A DNA stretch of 41,644 nucleotides from assembly GCA_023265025.1 (NCBI GenBank), contig JAHFUP010000041.1, positions 1-41,644 of the forward strand, given 5' to 3'. Numbering within the stretch: position 1 is the first letter of the stretch; every line of letters starts with the position of its first letter. Shown here one piece after another: positions 1 to 10,537 of this stretch. The notes under the pieces are model-generated. The model worked only from the letters and a program-made list of their open reading frames with translations, was not told the DNA's origin and made no database searches. This DNA comes from Acidimicrobiia bacterium. Its GTDB lineage: Bacteria; Actinomycetota; Acidimicrobiia; Acidimicrobiales; AC-14. The position numbers were made by a program, and so were the translations under genes.

Positions 1-665
1 GAGCCGACGAGCTCGGCGCGGACGTCGTCCACCCTGACGTCGAGAGGGATGGTCACCCGCCGTGTCATGCCGTGCAGGGTGAGGTCGCCCTCGGCCGTGG
101 CCTTCACGGCCTGGCCTGAGACCGTCCCGGCCGGGAGGGTGATCGCCCTGGTGGACGTGAAGGTGGCCTTCGGGAACCGGTTGGTCTGGAGGCCGTCGGT
201 GCGAATGCGCTGGTCGCGGCGATTGTCGTCACTGACCAGCTTGGTCAGGTCGACCTCGAAGGTGGCGTTGCTGGCGGTCAGCGTGCCGGCGGCGTGCTCG
301 ACGGTCACCGTGCCGGTGACGGCCGGGCTACGGCCCACGGCGTCGCTCTTGGCCGGGAGCTCGGCCAGCTTCTCCCGCACGCGGTAGCCGGCGCTCGACC
401 CGGTGACGGCCCGCCACGTGCCGGCCAGGTCGGCACCGGCGCCGGCCGCGCTCCGGTTCGGGGCGGGCGGGGCGCCGCCGGCTGCAGGGACGGTGGTCGC
501 CGGCTCATCGCTCAGGGCGAACCGCTCCGGCGAGTCGTCGTTGAAGAACGACAGGTAGATGCCGGTGAAGCCGCCGATCACCAGGACGGCGAGCACGGCG
601 ACGATGACGAGCGGCCGGCGGGTGCGGCGTGGAGTGCGTGCTTCGAGCCCGTTCGTTTCTCTCAC
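1..665 (-). CDS. Membrane-anchored YceI-family protein (partial, runs off the window)
   Basis: Reading leftward from GTG at 665 (alternative GTG at 671) gives a short basic N-terminus, one hydrophobic segment (LVIVAVLAVLVIGGF), a Pro/Ala linker, then a YceI-like beta-barrel: a GTWRAVTGSSAGYRVREKL strand, the ATFEVDLTKL motif, the DQRIRTDGLQT segment and the GDLTLHGMTRRV motif. YceI proteins are lipocalin-like barrels that bind isoprenoid or amphiphilic lipids, usually outside the membrane; here the N-terminal helix should tether it extracytoplasmically. The C-terminus is beyond base 1. It lies 20 bp downstream of the DUF4239-lectin gene on the same strand, so it is probably the last gene of a three-gene operon. 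Family assignment is firm; ligand unknown. Confidence 0.85.
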   Translation of the reverse strand, partial: MRETNGLEARTPRRTRRPLVIVAVLAVLVIGGFTGIYLSFFNDDSPERFALSDEPATTVPAAGGAPPAPNRSAAGAGADLAGTWRAVTGSSAGYRVREKLAELPAKSDAVGRSPAVTGTVTVEHAAGTLTASNATFEVDLTKLVSDDNRRDQRIRTDGLQTNRFPKATFTSTRAITLPAGTVSGQAVKATAEGDLTLHGMTRRVTIPLDVRVDDVRAELVG

Positions 666-685
666 CAGCACAGTCTCGCGGGAAG

Positions 686-1846
686 TCAGCCCTTCCTGAT
701 GGTGATCGTGGCCGTGAACGCTCCGCTGTTGTTGTCGACGCCCACATCGTTGACCCCGAGGAACAGCCGGCCGGGGGCGAGGCTGGACGAGGAGAAGTCG
801 CTGCCCACTGGGAAGGGGGCGCCGCTCGGGCCGATGCGGCCGATAAGGGCGCCATGGTTCTCGGTGTCGAGGACATTGAACTGTCGCAGGTCCCGCCGCT
901 CGGCCACGCCGTTGGGTCCGGTGCTGCCCGATGCGTCGTGGAAGATGGTGCCGGTGGCGCCGACGGCGACGCGGTCGCCCACGGCCACGTCGACCCCGGT
1001 GTCGGTGAACGGCTTCCTGGCGTCGACGCTGACCGTCTCGACACGAGCGGGCGGCGTGCCGGGCGCCTGGCCGGATTGGAGGTCGATGGCGGCGAAGTTG
1101 AAGAGGGCGTGCTTGAACGGCCCGCGGCTGACGTGCACGTCGCCGGTGAAAGGGAAGTTGAGCGCCAGGATCAGGGTCAGCACGCTGGCGATGAACCCGC
1201 TGAGCAGCCCGACCTGGAGCGCGTGGACACTCTTGCTCCCCACCACGAAGAGGTACGACATGCCCACGGTGAAGAGCCCGCCCCCCACCATGAGCCACCA
1301 GATGACGTTCGGCAGGCTGGCCTCGCCGGCCAGGTGGCGCAGGTGCCGCTGCAACTCGAGCTCGTGGAGACGGTCCTGGGCGCCCCCGAAGGCGGCCTGG
1401 TCGAGCGCATCGGTGGGCTGGTAGCGCCGGTAGACGTTCCAGATGGGGTTGAGCGCGTCCCGCGACTTGTGGGGCCGCACGGTGCCGTGGCTGGCCCACT
1501 CGTTGTCCATGACCTCGTTCACGTAGGACCGGAAGGCGGCGGCGGCCTCCGACCGGAGCGGCTCCGGGAAGATCTCGGTATCGCGGTAGGCGACGACTGC
1601 GGCAGCCGCCTCGTCGGTGACGGTGGAGCCGGCGTCGGTGAAGCGCTGGTAGGCCGAGAAGACGACGAAGGCCATGAGCACCGAGTAGAGCAGGGCGATC
1701 TGGGCGAAGATCAGCCCCACGAAGTCGTTGTGGCGGGGGGTCTGGGCCCAACCCACCCGGCGGACGACGAGCAGGCCGACGACCCCGATGGCGGCCGAGC
1801 CGACGATCAGGAAGACGGCGACGAGCGGGAGGGGGACGTCGGTCAT
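686..1846 (-). CDS. DUF4239 membrane protein fused to a C-terminal PA-IL/LecA-like lectin domain
   Basis: 386 aa. The first ~250 residues carry four hydrophobic segments in the DUF4239 (bestrophin-like) arrangement: two at the start, a cytosolic-type region with DEAAAAVVAYRD and a long loop, then two more (VIWWLMVGGGLFTVGMSYLF and a following helix). The last ~120 residues resemble the galactose-binding PA-IL/LecA fold: TGPNG, HGALIGRIGPSG, a PG-RLFLGVND turn and the NNSGAF motif, which in LecA supplies calcium and sugar ligands (the Asp of ND and the two Asn). The ATG overlaps the stop of the upstream TPR gene as ATGA, suggesting translational coupling. Function of DUF4239 is unknown; a sugar- or surface-sensing role for the fused domain is inference. 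Both domains are in one uninterrupted frame. Confidence 0.85.
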   Translation of the reverse strand: MTDVPLPLVAVFLIVGSAAIGVVGLLVVRRVGWAQTPRHNDFVGLIFAQIALLYSVLMAFVVFSAYQRFTDAGSTVTDEAAAAVVAYRDTEIFPEPLRSEAAAAFRSYVNEVMDNEWASHGTVRPHKSRDALNPIWNVYRRYQPTDALDQAAFGGAQDRLHELELQRHLRHLAGEASLPNVIWWLMVGGGLFTVGMSYLFVVGSKSVHALQVGLLSGFIASVLTLILALNFPFTGDVHVSRGPFKHALFNFAAIDLQSGQAPGTPPARVETVSVDARKPFTDTGVDVAVGDRVAVGATGTIFHDASGSTGPNGVAERRDLRQFNVLDTENHGALIGRIGPSGAPFPVGSDFSSSSLAPGRLFLGVNDVGVDNNSGAFTATITIRKG

Positions 1847-3090
1847 CGCGCTATCTTCCACCGCGCCGGGCGGTCGGGCTCGTACAGGCAGAACGTCCCG
1901 GTCCTGATGCTGCGCCGGAGGTGGTGGGCGAGACCGGGATGCACGGCCTCGATCTGGTCGAGCCCGGTCCGGAGCCGGAGGGCGACGAGACGCCGGGCCC
2001 GGTCGACGGGATCGGCGCCGGCCGGCGGGCCGCCGGCGTCGGAGTCGAGCGCGGCGAGCTCGGCCGACAGGAGGTCCGCCTCGGCCCGGTCGAGGGCCGC
2101 GTCGATCGAGTCGCGGGCGCCGGCGGCATCCAGCTCCGCGAGCCGGGCCCGGTACTCGGCGGCCACGCCGGCACCGTCCCCGTCCCCGGCGCCGGCCACA
2201 AGGTCGAGGACGTGGACGGGGCGGCCGTCGGCGGCGAGGAGGGTGGCGACGTGCGCCAGCCCGAGGCCGCCGGCCACGACGGCCGGCCGGCCGGCGAAGG
2301 CCAGCTCCCAACCGTCGGGCGTGGCCCGGAACACGCCGAACCCGTCGTCCGGCCCGGCCGGCGCCACGTCCTGGGACCGGCGGAGGACGGCCTCGGCCTC
2401 GTCGGCCAGCCGCCCGACGTCGAGCCGGCGGTAGACGGTCGCCGCCTCCTCCAGCAGCGCGATGGCCCGCTCCCAGTCGCCGTCGTCGCCCCTCGCCCGC
2501 AGGAGCGCCGAGTAGTGGCGCCGGGTGTGGGCGAGGAGCACCGGCGCCCCGGCGGCCCGGTTGGCGTCGAGCGCCAGGCGGAACCGGGCCTCGGCGTCGT
2601 CCCACCGGCCGAGCACGTGGCCCAGCAGGCCCAGGTGGCGCGCCGCCGAGCCGTGCCAGCCGGCGGCGGCGCCGGCGTGCGGCGTCAGCGCGGCTTCGAT
2701 GGCCTCGGCGTGCTCGGTGGCGTCGAGGTCGGCCGCGGTCTCGGCGGCCAGCGCGGCCACGGCCGGCGCGTCGCTCCAAGCGGCGCGTTCGTGGAGGAGA
2801 TCGAGCTGGCGCCGGGCCTCGCCGTCACGGCCGAGGTCGGCCAGGACCGCGCCGAGGAGGGCGTAGCCCTCGTCGACATCCGGGTGCTCAGCCAGCAGGG
2901 CGCGCACCAGGACCTCGGCCTCCGACGGCCGCCCCTGCTCCCGCCGGCCGAGCGCGGCCAGCAGGCGGGGCGCAGCCTCCGCCGGCGCCAGGCGCGCCGC
3001 GTCGGCGGCCAGGCGCTCGCACTCGCGGAACCGGCCCTGGACGAGCGCCTCGCCGCCCTGACGCACGAGGAGCCCCCACCGCGCTTCCAA
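1843..3090 (-). CDS. Tetratricopeptide-repeat protein with a conserved C-terminal domain
   Basis: About 415 aa from a TTG at 3090 (an internal GTG at 3066 is an alternative). The N-terminal half is a run of TPR-type helical pairs with Ala/Leu spacing ([56 protein letters not shown]). The C-terminal ~180 residues start with a [16 protein letters not shown] strand pattern and a [10 protein letters not shown] helix, and end with [18 protein letters not shown] and [11 protein letters not shown], a pattern I know from the C-termini of assorted actinobacterial and myxobacterial TPR/regulatory proteins; its function is not known to me. First gene of the operon with the DUF4239-lectin and YceI genes. 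A TACACT -10-like box at 3099-3104 would start transcription almost at the start codon. Confidence 0.75.
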   Translation of the reverse strand: MEARWGLLVRQGGEALVQGRFRECERLAADAARLAPAEAAPRLLAALGRREQGRPSEAEVLVRALLAEHPDVDEGYALLGAVLADLGRDGEARRQLDLLHERAAWSDAPAVAALAAETAADLDATEHAEAIEAALTPHAGAAAGWHGSAARHLGLLGHVLGRWDDAEARFRLALDANRAAGAPVLLAHTRRHYSALLRARGDDGDWERAIALLEEAATVYRRLDVGRLADEAEAVLRRSQDVAPAGPDDGFGVFRATPDGWELAFAGRPAVVAGGLGLAHVATLLAADGRPVHVLDLVAGAGDGDGAGVAAEYRARLAELDAAGARDSIDAALDRAEADLLSAELAALDSDAGGPPAGADPVDRARRLVALRLRTGLDQIEAVHPGLAHHLRRSIRTGTFCLYEPDRPARWKIAR

Positions 3091-3128
3091 GGGCCGTCAG
3101 TGTACGGGTTGCGATTCCTGACCAAATA

Positions 3129-3142
3129 GGTAAGGATTTACC
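3129..3142 (+). promoter_or_regulatory. Short dyad covering the ribosome-binding site of the carbonic anhydrase gene
   Basis: GGTAA-GGAT-TTACC ends one base before the ATG at 3144, and the purine-rich AAGGA that should serve as ribosome-binding site lies inside it. It could be an operator or an RNA hairpin masking the ribosome-binding site. The 5-bp arms are short, so chance is possible. Confidence 0.35.
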
Positions 3143-3143
3143 G

Positions 3144-3640
3144 ATGTCCGTCATCAACGAGTTGCTCGCAGCCAACCGGGAGTACGCCGACTCCTTCGAC
3201 CAGGGTGGCCTCCCGATGCCGCCCGCCCGCCAGGTCGCCATCGTCACCTGCATGGACGCCCGCCTGCACCCGGCCAAGTTCCTGGGCCTGAACGTCGGGG
3301 ACGCCCATGTCATCCGCAACGCCGGCGGGCGCGTGTCGGACGACGCGCTCCGCTCGCTCATCATCTCCAACCACCTGCTGGGCACCAAGGAGTACGCGGT
3401 CATCCACCACACCGACTGCGGGATGCTCAGCTTCTCCAACGACGATCTGCGCCGGAAGCTGGCCGACCGCGGCGACGCCAGCGGCATCGACTTCCTGCCG
3501 TTCACGGACAACGAGGCCAGCGTCAGGGAGGACGTCGAGGCGATACGCACGTCGCCGTTCATCCCCGACGGCGTCCCGGTGTCGGGCTACATCTACGACG
3601 TGAACACCGGGGCCCTGCAGACGGTGGTCAGCGCGGATAC

Positions 3641-3644
<4 letters not shown>
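3144..3644 (+). CDS. Beta-class carbonic anhydrase
   Basis: 166 aa, the usual size of the small actinobacterial beta-class enzymes (Rv1284 type). Zinc ligands are visible: C36 and D38 in CMDAR, then H89 and C92 in HHTDCG; the Asp-Arg pair D38/R40 is intact. It should hydrate CO2 to bicarbonate in the cytosol. The ATG has an AAGGA ribosome-binding site 7 bases upstream. It diverges from the TPR operon and converges on the Clp N-domain gene so tightly that the two stop codons interlock in one CTAG (3641-3644). Confidence 0.95.
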
Positions 3645-4942
<1,298 letters not shown>

Positions 4943-4959
4943 GGGGCCAAGTGTCGCGC

Positions 4960-4987
4960 CCCTGTCAATACCCTGATAGCACCCCTG
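4960..4987. promoter_or_regulatory. Three phased CCCTG direct repeats between divergent genes (candidate operator)
   Basis: CCCTG occurs at 4960-4964, 4971-4975 and 4983-4987, i.e. at 11- and 12-bp steps, on one face of the helix. The first and third copies extend to CCCCTGT. They fill the 64-bp gap between the Clp N-domain gene and the MerR-like regulator and are the natural candidate for that regulator's binding site. A TTGACA hexamer lies on the minus strand at 4963-4968 with no good -10 partner. Confidence 0.4.
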
Positions 4988-4994
4988 TTTTTGG

Positions 4995-5000
4995 TATGGT
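4995..5000 (+). promoter_or_regulatory. -10 box (TATGGT) placed for a leaderless transcript
   Basis: TATGGT ends 6 bases before the ATG at 5007, so transcription would start at or next to the A of the start codon. No convincing Shine-Dalgarno sequence is at a normal distance (only GGAG two bases upstream), which supports a leaderless mRNA. No -35 consensus is visible. Confidence 0.45.
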
Positions 5001-5006
5001 GGAGCG

Positions 5007-5348
5007 ATGGCTGACGAGCTGGACTGGGACAAGGCCCTCGAGGACTGGAGTTCGGAGCCCGAGGGCACCTGGGTCACGCTGGGCGAGGCCGAACGCCAAG
5101 CCGGTGTGTCCAATTCGGCGCTGCGCTCCTGGTACCGCACCGGCCAGGTGCCATCGCGGCTGGTCGACGGGCCCCACGGCGTACAGCGCCTGGTGCCCCT
5201 CGACGCCGTCGTCCAGCGGGCCGCGCAGTCACCGCGCATTCAACGGCGCATCGCCGGCGCCATCGGCTTGGAGGCCGAGGTCGTCATCCTCCGCCAGCAG
5301 GTCGAGGCGCTCGAGGCTCGGCTGCGCCGGCTGGAGGACCGCACGTGA
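5007..5348 (+). CDS. MerR-like helix-turn-helix regulator with C-terminal coiled coil
   Basis: 113 aa. Residues ~22-75 form a winged-helix of the MerR/excisionase type ([27 protein letters not shown], then a [16 protein letters not shown] wing and helix). The last 30 residues ([20 protein letters not shown]) are a heptad-patterned coiled coil for dimerisation. There is no effector domain or Cys cluster. It faces the Clp N-domain gene across a 64-bp gap with three phased CCCTG repeats, so autoregulation and control of that gene are likely. The start has a -10 box six bases upstream and may be leaderless. Confidence 0.75.
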   Translation: MADELDWDKALEDWSSEPEGTWVTLGEAERQAGVSNSALRSWYRTGQVPSRLVDGPHGVQRLVPLDAVVQRAAQSPRIQRRIAGAIGLEAEVVILRQQVEALEARLRRLEDRT

Positions 5349-5404
5349 GCCCGCCGGCGGGCATGATGGTGGGTTCAACCTGCACGTCTCGAGGAGGCAC
5401 GAAC

Positions 5405-5842
5405 ATGTCGCCTAAAATCTTCCGTCCGGCGTGGGCGGCTGCGGCCCTCGCCCTTCTGGTCCTGGCCGGCTGCGGCGAGGCGGACGAGACCACCTCGGCC
5501 GGCGCGCAGGTGACGCCGACGCCGACCACCGTCGCGCCGGCGACCACGACGACGGTCGCCCGAACGACCACGACCGGCCCGGCCTGCGCCAACGTGAGCT
5601 TCTCGTCCAACACCGACGACAAAGCCAGTGACATCAAGGCCACCGGTCTGACCTGCACGGAGGCCGAGGCGCTCGTCCGCAACGTCGGGCTCCTCGTGAA
5701 AGGTGAGGGCGGCCCGGCGCGGGTCGAGAGCGACGGGTTCGTCTGCACCCGGGTGAACGCCCGCGCCGGCGACCACGGCCCGGCGTCGGCCATCTTCGAG
5801 TGCACCAACGGGGCCAAGAAGGTCACCTTCACCCGCACCTAG
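5405..5842 (+). CDS. Small exported lipoprotein of unknown function
   Basis: 145 aa from ATG at 5405, preceded by GAGGAGG with 7-base spacing; an in-frame upstream GTG is non-homologous. A basic start, hydrophobic core and lipobox LAGC predict a lipoprotein. A Thr/Pro/Val-rich linker (residues ~35-58) is typical of actinobacterial cell-wall-spanning tethers. The mature domain (~85 residues) has four Cys (PACANV, LTCTEAE, FVCTRV, FECTNG), probably two disulfides, and resembles small extracytoplasmic domains of unknown role. Its stop codon TAG is the left edge of repeat copy A. Confidence 0.75.
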   Translation: MSPKIFRPAWAAAALALLVLAGCGEADETTSAGAQVTPTPTTVAPATTTTVARTTTTGPACANVSFSSNTDDKASDIKATGLTCTEAEALVRNVGLLVKGEGGPARVESDGFVCTRVNARAGDHGPASAIFECTNGAKKVTFTRT

Positions 5843-6034
5843 TGCCTCGACCTCATTCGTTCGCTTCGCTCACTCCATTCGGTCGAAGTGATCGTGCTCC
5901 GGCGGGCGAGCGGAGCTCGCGCCGCCTCCGCCCTGTCCCTCCCTCGTGTCCGCTGCCGGAGGGGCCGCCTTCGGCGGCGATGGCGGCCACGGACGGGAAA
6001 CCCCACGAACGCGGCGAACGTTTGTGGTCAGGGC
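5843..6034. repeat. 192-bp dispersed repeat, copy A (MITE-like)
   Basis: Aligned without gaps at an offset of 7397 bp, this stretch is the same as 13240-13431 apart from two substitutions that I can see (5845 and 5980/5981 region, T/C differences). It starts directly after the TAG stop of the lipoprotein gene and ends where the stop codon (CTA on this strand) of the binding-protein gene starts. The ends are imperfect inverted repeats (TGCCTCGACC at the left, TGCCCTGACC reading in from the right). Inside are GCCGCC-TTC-GGCGGC (5964-5978) and GCGAG/CTCGC hairpins. It has no protein-coding gene of its own. Confidence 0.85.
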
Positions 6035-7206
6035 TAGCCGAAGAGCTTGACCAGGTCGGCGCCGCTGGCCCAGGCGCCGGTCAGGTCGACGAACCTCCCC
6101 CCCTTGTACTGGAGCAGGCGGACGTAGGGGTTGCACACCGCGGCCAGCAGCGACACCTGGCGGCGGTCGCAGGTGTACTCGTGGGCCATGAAGCCGGGCC
6201 GGCCCATGGTCGCCTTGAGCTCGGTGATGACCGCGGCCGGCGTGTCGGCGCCGTTCTGCAGCAGGCTGTAGACGTCCATGACCACGGCGAAACCGGCCTG
6301 GGAGAGGGCGTTCGGTTTCGTCGCCCGGACCTCGGCCTTCCACGTCGCCACCTCCGGTGACGGGTCGTCGAAGGGCAGGAAGGCGGAGGTGAAGTAGGCG
6401 TTCTCGGCCGCGGCGCCGGCGGCGTCGACCACGGCCTGCGACGCGCAGGCGCTCGGGTAGAACGCCTTGGCCTTCACGTTGAGCGACCGCGCCGCCGACA
6501 TGATCCGGGCGCAGCTGCGGGCGGGGAACAGGACGAACAGCACGTCGGGAGTGGCCGCGGTGGCCGCCTTGACCGCCGGGGCGAAGTCGGCGGCGTCGGC
6601 CTTGGCCGGGATGAGCTTGATGTCGGTGACGCCCTTGCCCCGGAGTACGACCTCGGCCGCGCTGAGCACCGTGCTCAGGACACCGGGGAGGTCGACGTAG
6701 ACGCCGCCGACCTTCTTCACCTTCAGGGTGCCGAGGGCGTAGTCGGCCTGCCCGAGCAGGTCGGCGACCGCGCCGCCGGCCAGCATCCACGCCGCCGGCG
6801 ACGTCAGCTCCTCGCCCAACGCCGGCGTGGCGCCGACGTAGGGGATCCCGGCTTTCTCGAACACCGGGAGCGAAGCCGCCGCCCCCAGGTCGACCCCGCC
6901 GAGGACGGCCACCGGCCGCTTGGCCAGCAGCGAGTTGGCGCACGCCGCCGAAGACTCCGGTGTCCCCGTCGTCTTGCACACTTGGAGCCGCAGCGGCCGG
7001 CCGTTCACCCCGCCCAGGTCCTCGTTCACGTGGGCGACTGCCGCCTCGGCCGCCTCCCGGGCCTCGGGGAAGGACCCGATGGGGGCGTCCTCCTGGTTGA
7101 CCATGCCGAGGACGATGGCGTTGTCGTCCTTCCTGCCGGCGCCGCCCCCGCCGCTGCACGCGGCGGCCACCAGCGCCAGCAAGACGATGACGGCCAGTCG
7201 CTTCAC
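6034..7206 (-). CDS. Branched-chain amino-acid-type ABC transporter substrate-binding lipoprotein
   Basis: 390 aa from GTG at 7206 (VKRLAVIVLLALVAAACSGGGG): signal peptide with lipobox AAAC followed by a Gly-rich linker. The mature protein is a type I periplasmic-binding fold (Peripla_BP_6): IVLGMVNQEDAPIGSFPEA, HVNEDLGGVNGRPLRL, a PVAVLGGVDLGAAASLPVFE segment, IPYVGATP and ATPDVLFVLFPARSC. Two-Cys pairs near residues 80-95 and elsewhere suggest disulfides. It is transcribed away from the fused permease and ATPase genes and should deliver the substrate to them. Substrate could be branched-chain amino acids, amides or urea; the sequence does not decide. Its stop codon abuts repeat copy A. Confidence 0.9.
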   Translation of the reverse strand: MKRLAVIVLLALVAAACSGGGGAGRKDDNAIVLGMVNQEDAPIGSFPEAREAAEAAVAHVNEDLGGVNGRPLRLQVCKTTGTPESSAACANSLLAKRPVAVLGGVDLGAAASLPVFEKAGIPYVGATPALGEELTSPAAWMLAGGAVADLLGQADYALGTLKVKKVGGVYVDLPGVLSTVLSAAEVVLRGKGVTDIKLIPAKADAADFAPAVKAATAATPDVLFVLFPARSCARIMSAARSLNVKAKAFYPSACASQAVVDAAGAAAENAYFTSAFLPFDDPSPEVATWKAEVRATKPNALSQAGFAVVMDVYSLLQNGADTPAAVITELKATMGRPGFMAHEYTCDRRQVSLLAAVCNPYVRLLQYKGGRFVDLTGAWASGADLVKLFG

Positions 7207-7229
7207 GCCGGCAATTCTGCCCGCCCCGG

Positions 7230-7281
7230 CCGAACTGGCTGCAGTTGGCCGCGCATGCGCGGCTATCTGCAGCCAAATCGG
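7230..7281. promoter_or_regulatory. 52-bp nested interrupted palindrome in the divergent transporter control region
   Basis: Centred between 7255 and 7256: core GCCGCGCATGCGCGGC (7248-7263), then GGCTGCAG (7237-7244) paired with CTGCAGCC (7267-7274), then CCGA (7230-7233) paired with TCGG (7278-7281), separated by symmetric 3-base gaps. It sits between the binding-protein gene and the permease gene and spans the annotated ATG at 7255. It could be an operator for a dimer of dimers or a strong RNA hairpin in the leader. Confidence 0.7.
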
Positions 7282-9170
7282 GAGGGTACGGTTCGGCCGA
7301 TCGACCGGACGATCGTGTTCCTCCTCCTCGGGCTGGGCGCCGGCGCCGTGTACGCCAGCCTGGGGCTGGGGCTCGTGCTGGTGCACCGGGTGTCGGGCGT
7401 GGTGCACGTGGCCCACGGGGCGGTGGCCGCCTACGTCGCCTACGTGTTCGTGGAGCTGCGGGCCGCCGGCGACCTGGTGCTGCCCGTCGGGCGCCTCCAT
7501 CTGGGCGACGAGGTGCCGTTCGCCGTCGCCTTCGGGCTGGCGCTGGTCGTAGCGGCGGCGATCGGCCTGCTGGCGTACGGGCTGGTGTTCCGGCCGCTGC
7601 GGGCGGCGCCGGCGCTGGCCGGGCTGGTGGCGTCGGTGGGGCTCATGGCGACGGTGCAGGCGCTCATCGTGCTGCGGTTCGGCCCGTCGGGACGCCCGGT
7701 GCCCGCCGTCCTGCCGGCCGAGCCGGTCCGGCTGCTGGGCAACGACGTGCCCCGGGACCGGCTGCTGCTGGCCGCCGTCGTGGTGCTCGCCGGCGTCCTC
7801 CTCTGGGCCGTCCACCGGTTCACCCGGTTCGGGCTGGCCAGCCGGGCCGCCTCGGATGACACGCCTGGGGTGGCCCTGCTGGGCTGGTCGCCCGACGTCC
7901 TGTCCGCCACCAACTGGGTCGTCGCCAGCGTGCTGGCCGGCGCAGGCGGCATCCTGGTCGCGCCGATCACCGGGCTCGACCCGGTGACGACGACGCTCCT
8001 GGTGGTGCCGGCGTTGGCCGCCGCGCTGGTCGGCCGGCTCGTGTCCTTCGGGGCGACGGTGGCCGCCGCCCTCGCCCTCGGCATGGTGCAGTCGGTCCTG
8101 CTGCTGGTCCAGGACAACGTCTCGTGGTTCCCGCGCACGGGCGTCCGGGAGGCACTGCCGCTGGTGGTGATCGTCGTCGCCCTGGCCCTGGGCGCCGGCG
8201 CCCGCCTGGCCCGGGCCGGTGGCGCCCGTAGCCGGCTGCCGCTGGCGGACCGGCCCCGCCACGTGGGCGCGCTGGCGCTCGCCGGGACGGTGGTCGGCAC
8301 GATCGGCGTGTTGGCGTTGAGCGGCCAGGACCGCATGGCACTGGTGACCAGCCTGGTGGGCGCGCTGGTATGCCTGTCGATCGTCGTCCTCACCGGGTGG
8401 TCGGGGCAGATCTCCCTCGCCCAGATGGCCTTCGCCGGCGTGGCCGGCTTCTCGCTCAGCCGGCTGGCCACCGGCGCCGGCGTGCCGTTCCCGGTGGCAC
8501 CCCTCATTGCCTCAATCCTTGCTGCGGGGGCCGGCCTGGTGGTCGGGCTACCGGCGCTGCGGGCCCGCGGGGTCAGCCTGGCCGTGGTGACGCTCGCCGG
8601 GGCGGTGGTCGTCGAGGAGGTGGTGTTCAAGAGCCCGACGCTGACCGGGGGGTTCGGGGGGTCGCGGGTGCCGGCGCCGGCGCTGTTCGGCTGGCGCCTC
8701 GACCCGTCGGGGCCGGCGTTCGGCCTCCTCGTCCTGGGGGTGCTGGTGGCGACGGCTGTCGCGCTGGCCCGGCTGCGGGTGAGCGGCGCCGGACGGCGAC
8801 TGCTGGCCGTGCGGGCCAACGAGCGGTCGGCGGCGGCGGTCGGGGTCGACGTCACGGCCACCCGGCTCCGGGCCTTCGCCCTGTCGGCCTTCCTGGCCGG
8901 CGGGGCCGGCGCGCTCCTCGGGTACCAGCAGGGGCAGCTGTCGTTCGGCTCGTTCGGTGTGTTCGTGTCGCTCGCCTACCTGGCCGTCGCCTACCTCGGC
9001 GGCATCGCCGGCATCGCCGGCGCCCTGGTCGGCGGGCTGCTGGTGCCCAACGGCCTGGCCTTCACCGTGCTGGACCTCGGGCGGTACCAGCTGCTGGTCA
9101 GCGGCATCGGGCTCATGGTGGTGACCGTGCTGGCGCCGGGTGGGGTCACCGGGTGGCGGCGGCGCCCGCG

Positions 9171-9174
<4 letters not shown>
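7255..9174 (+). CDS. Fused LivH-LivM permease of a branched-chain amino-acid-type ABC importer
   Basis: 639 aa. The first half is LivH-like (AGAVYASLGLGLVLVHRVSGVVHVAHG, the FRPLR cytosolic motif, ASVGLMATVQALIVLRFG, a long LivH coupling region around residues 170-200) and the second half LivM-like (VCLSIVVLTGWSGQISLAQMAFAG, ALRARGVSLAVVTLA, RVSGAGRRLLAVRANERSAAAVGVDV). About 16-18 membrane segments in total. In most bacteria these are two proteins. The start is uncertain: ATG 7255 lies inside the nested palindrome, while GTG 7315 gives the N-terminus expected for LivH; a GGGAGGG at 7280-7286 fits neither well. The next gene overlaps by GTGA, so the two are coupled. Confidence 0.88.
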
Positions 9175-10523
<1,349 letters not shown>

Positions 10524-10537
10524 GTTTCGGACAGGCC

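Noticed and set aside
629-3129. Long rightward open frames opposite the first operon
   Set aside because: Low-complexity Gly/Arg/Ala/Val sequence without motifs; the minus strand codes recognisable DUF4239, lectin and TPR domains.
4943-5006. CIRCE or HAIR-type heat-shock operator upstream of the Clp N-domain gene
   Set aside because: Neither the CIRCE inverted repeat nor a CTTGAGT-type HAIR element is present; only the CCCTG repeats are seen.
5843-6034. Structured repeat as a functional small RNA gene
   Set aside because: Hairpins are present, but there is no visible promoter or terminator specific to it; repeat or MITE explains it better.
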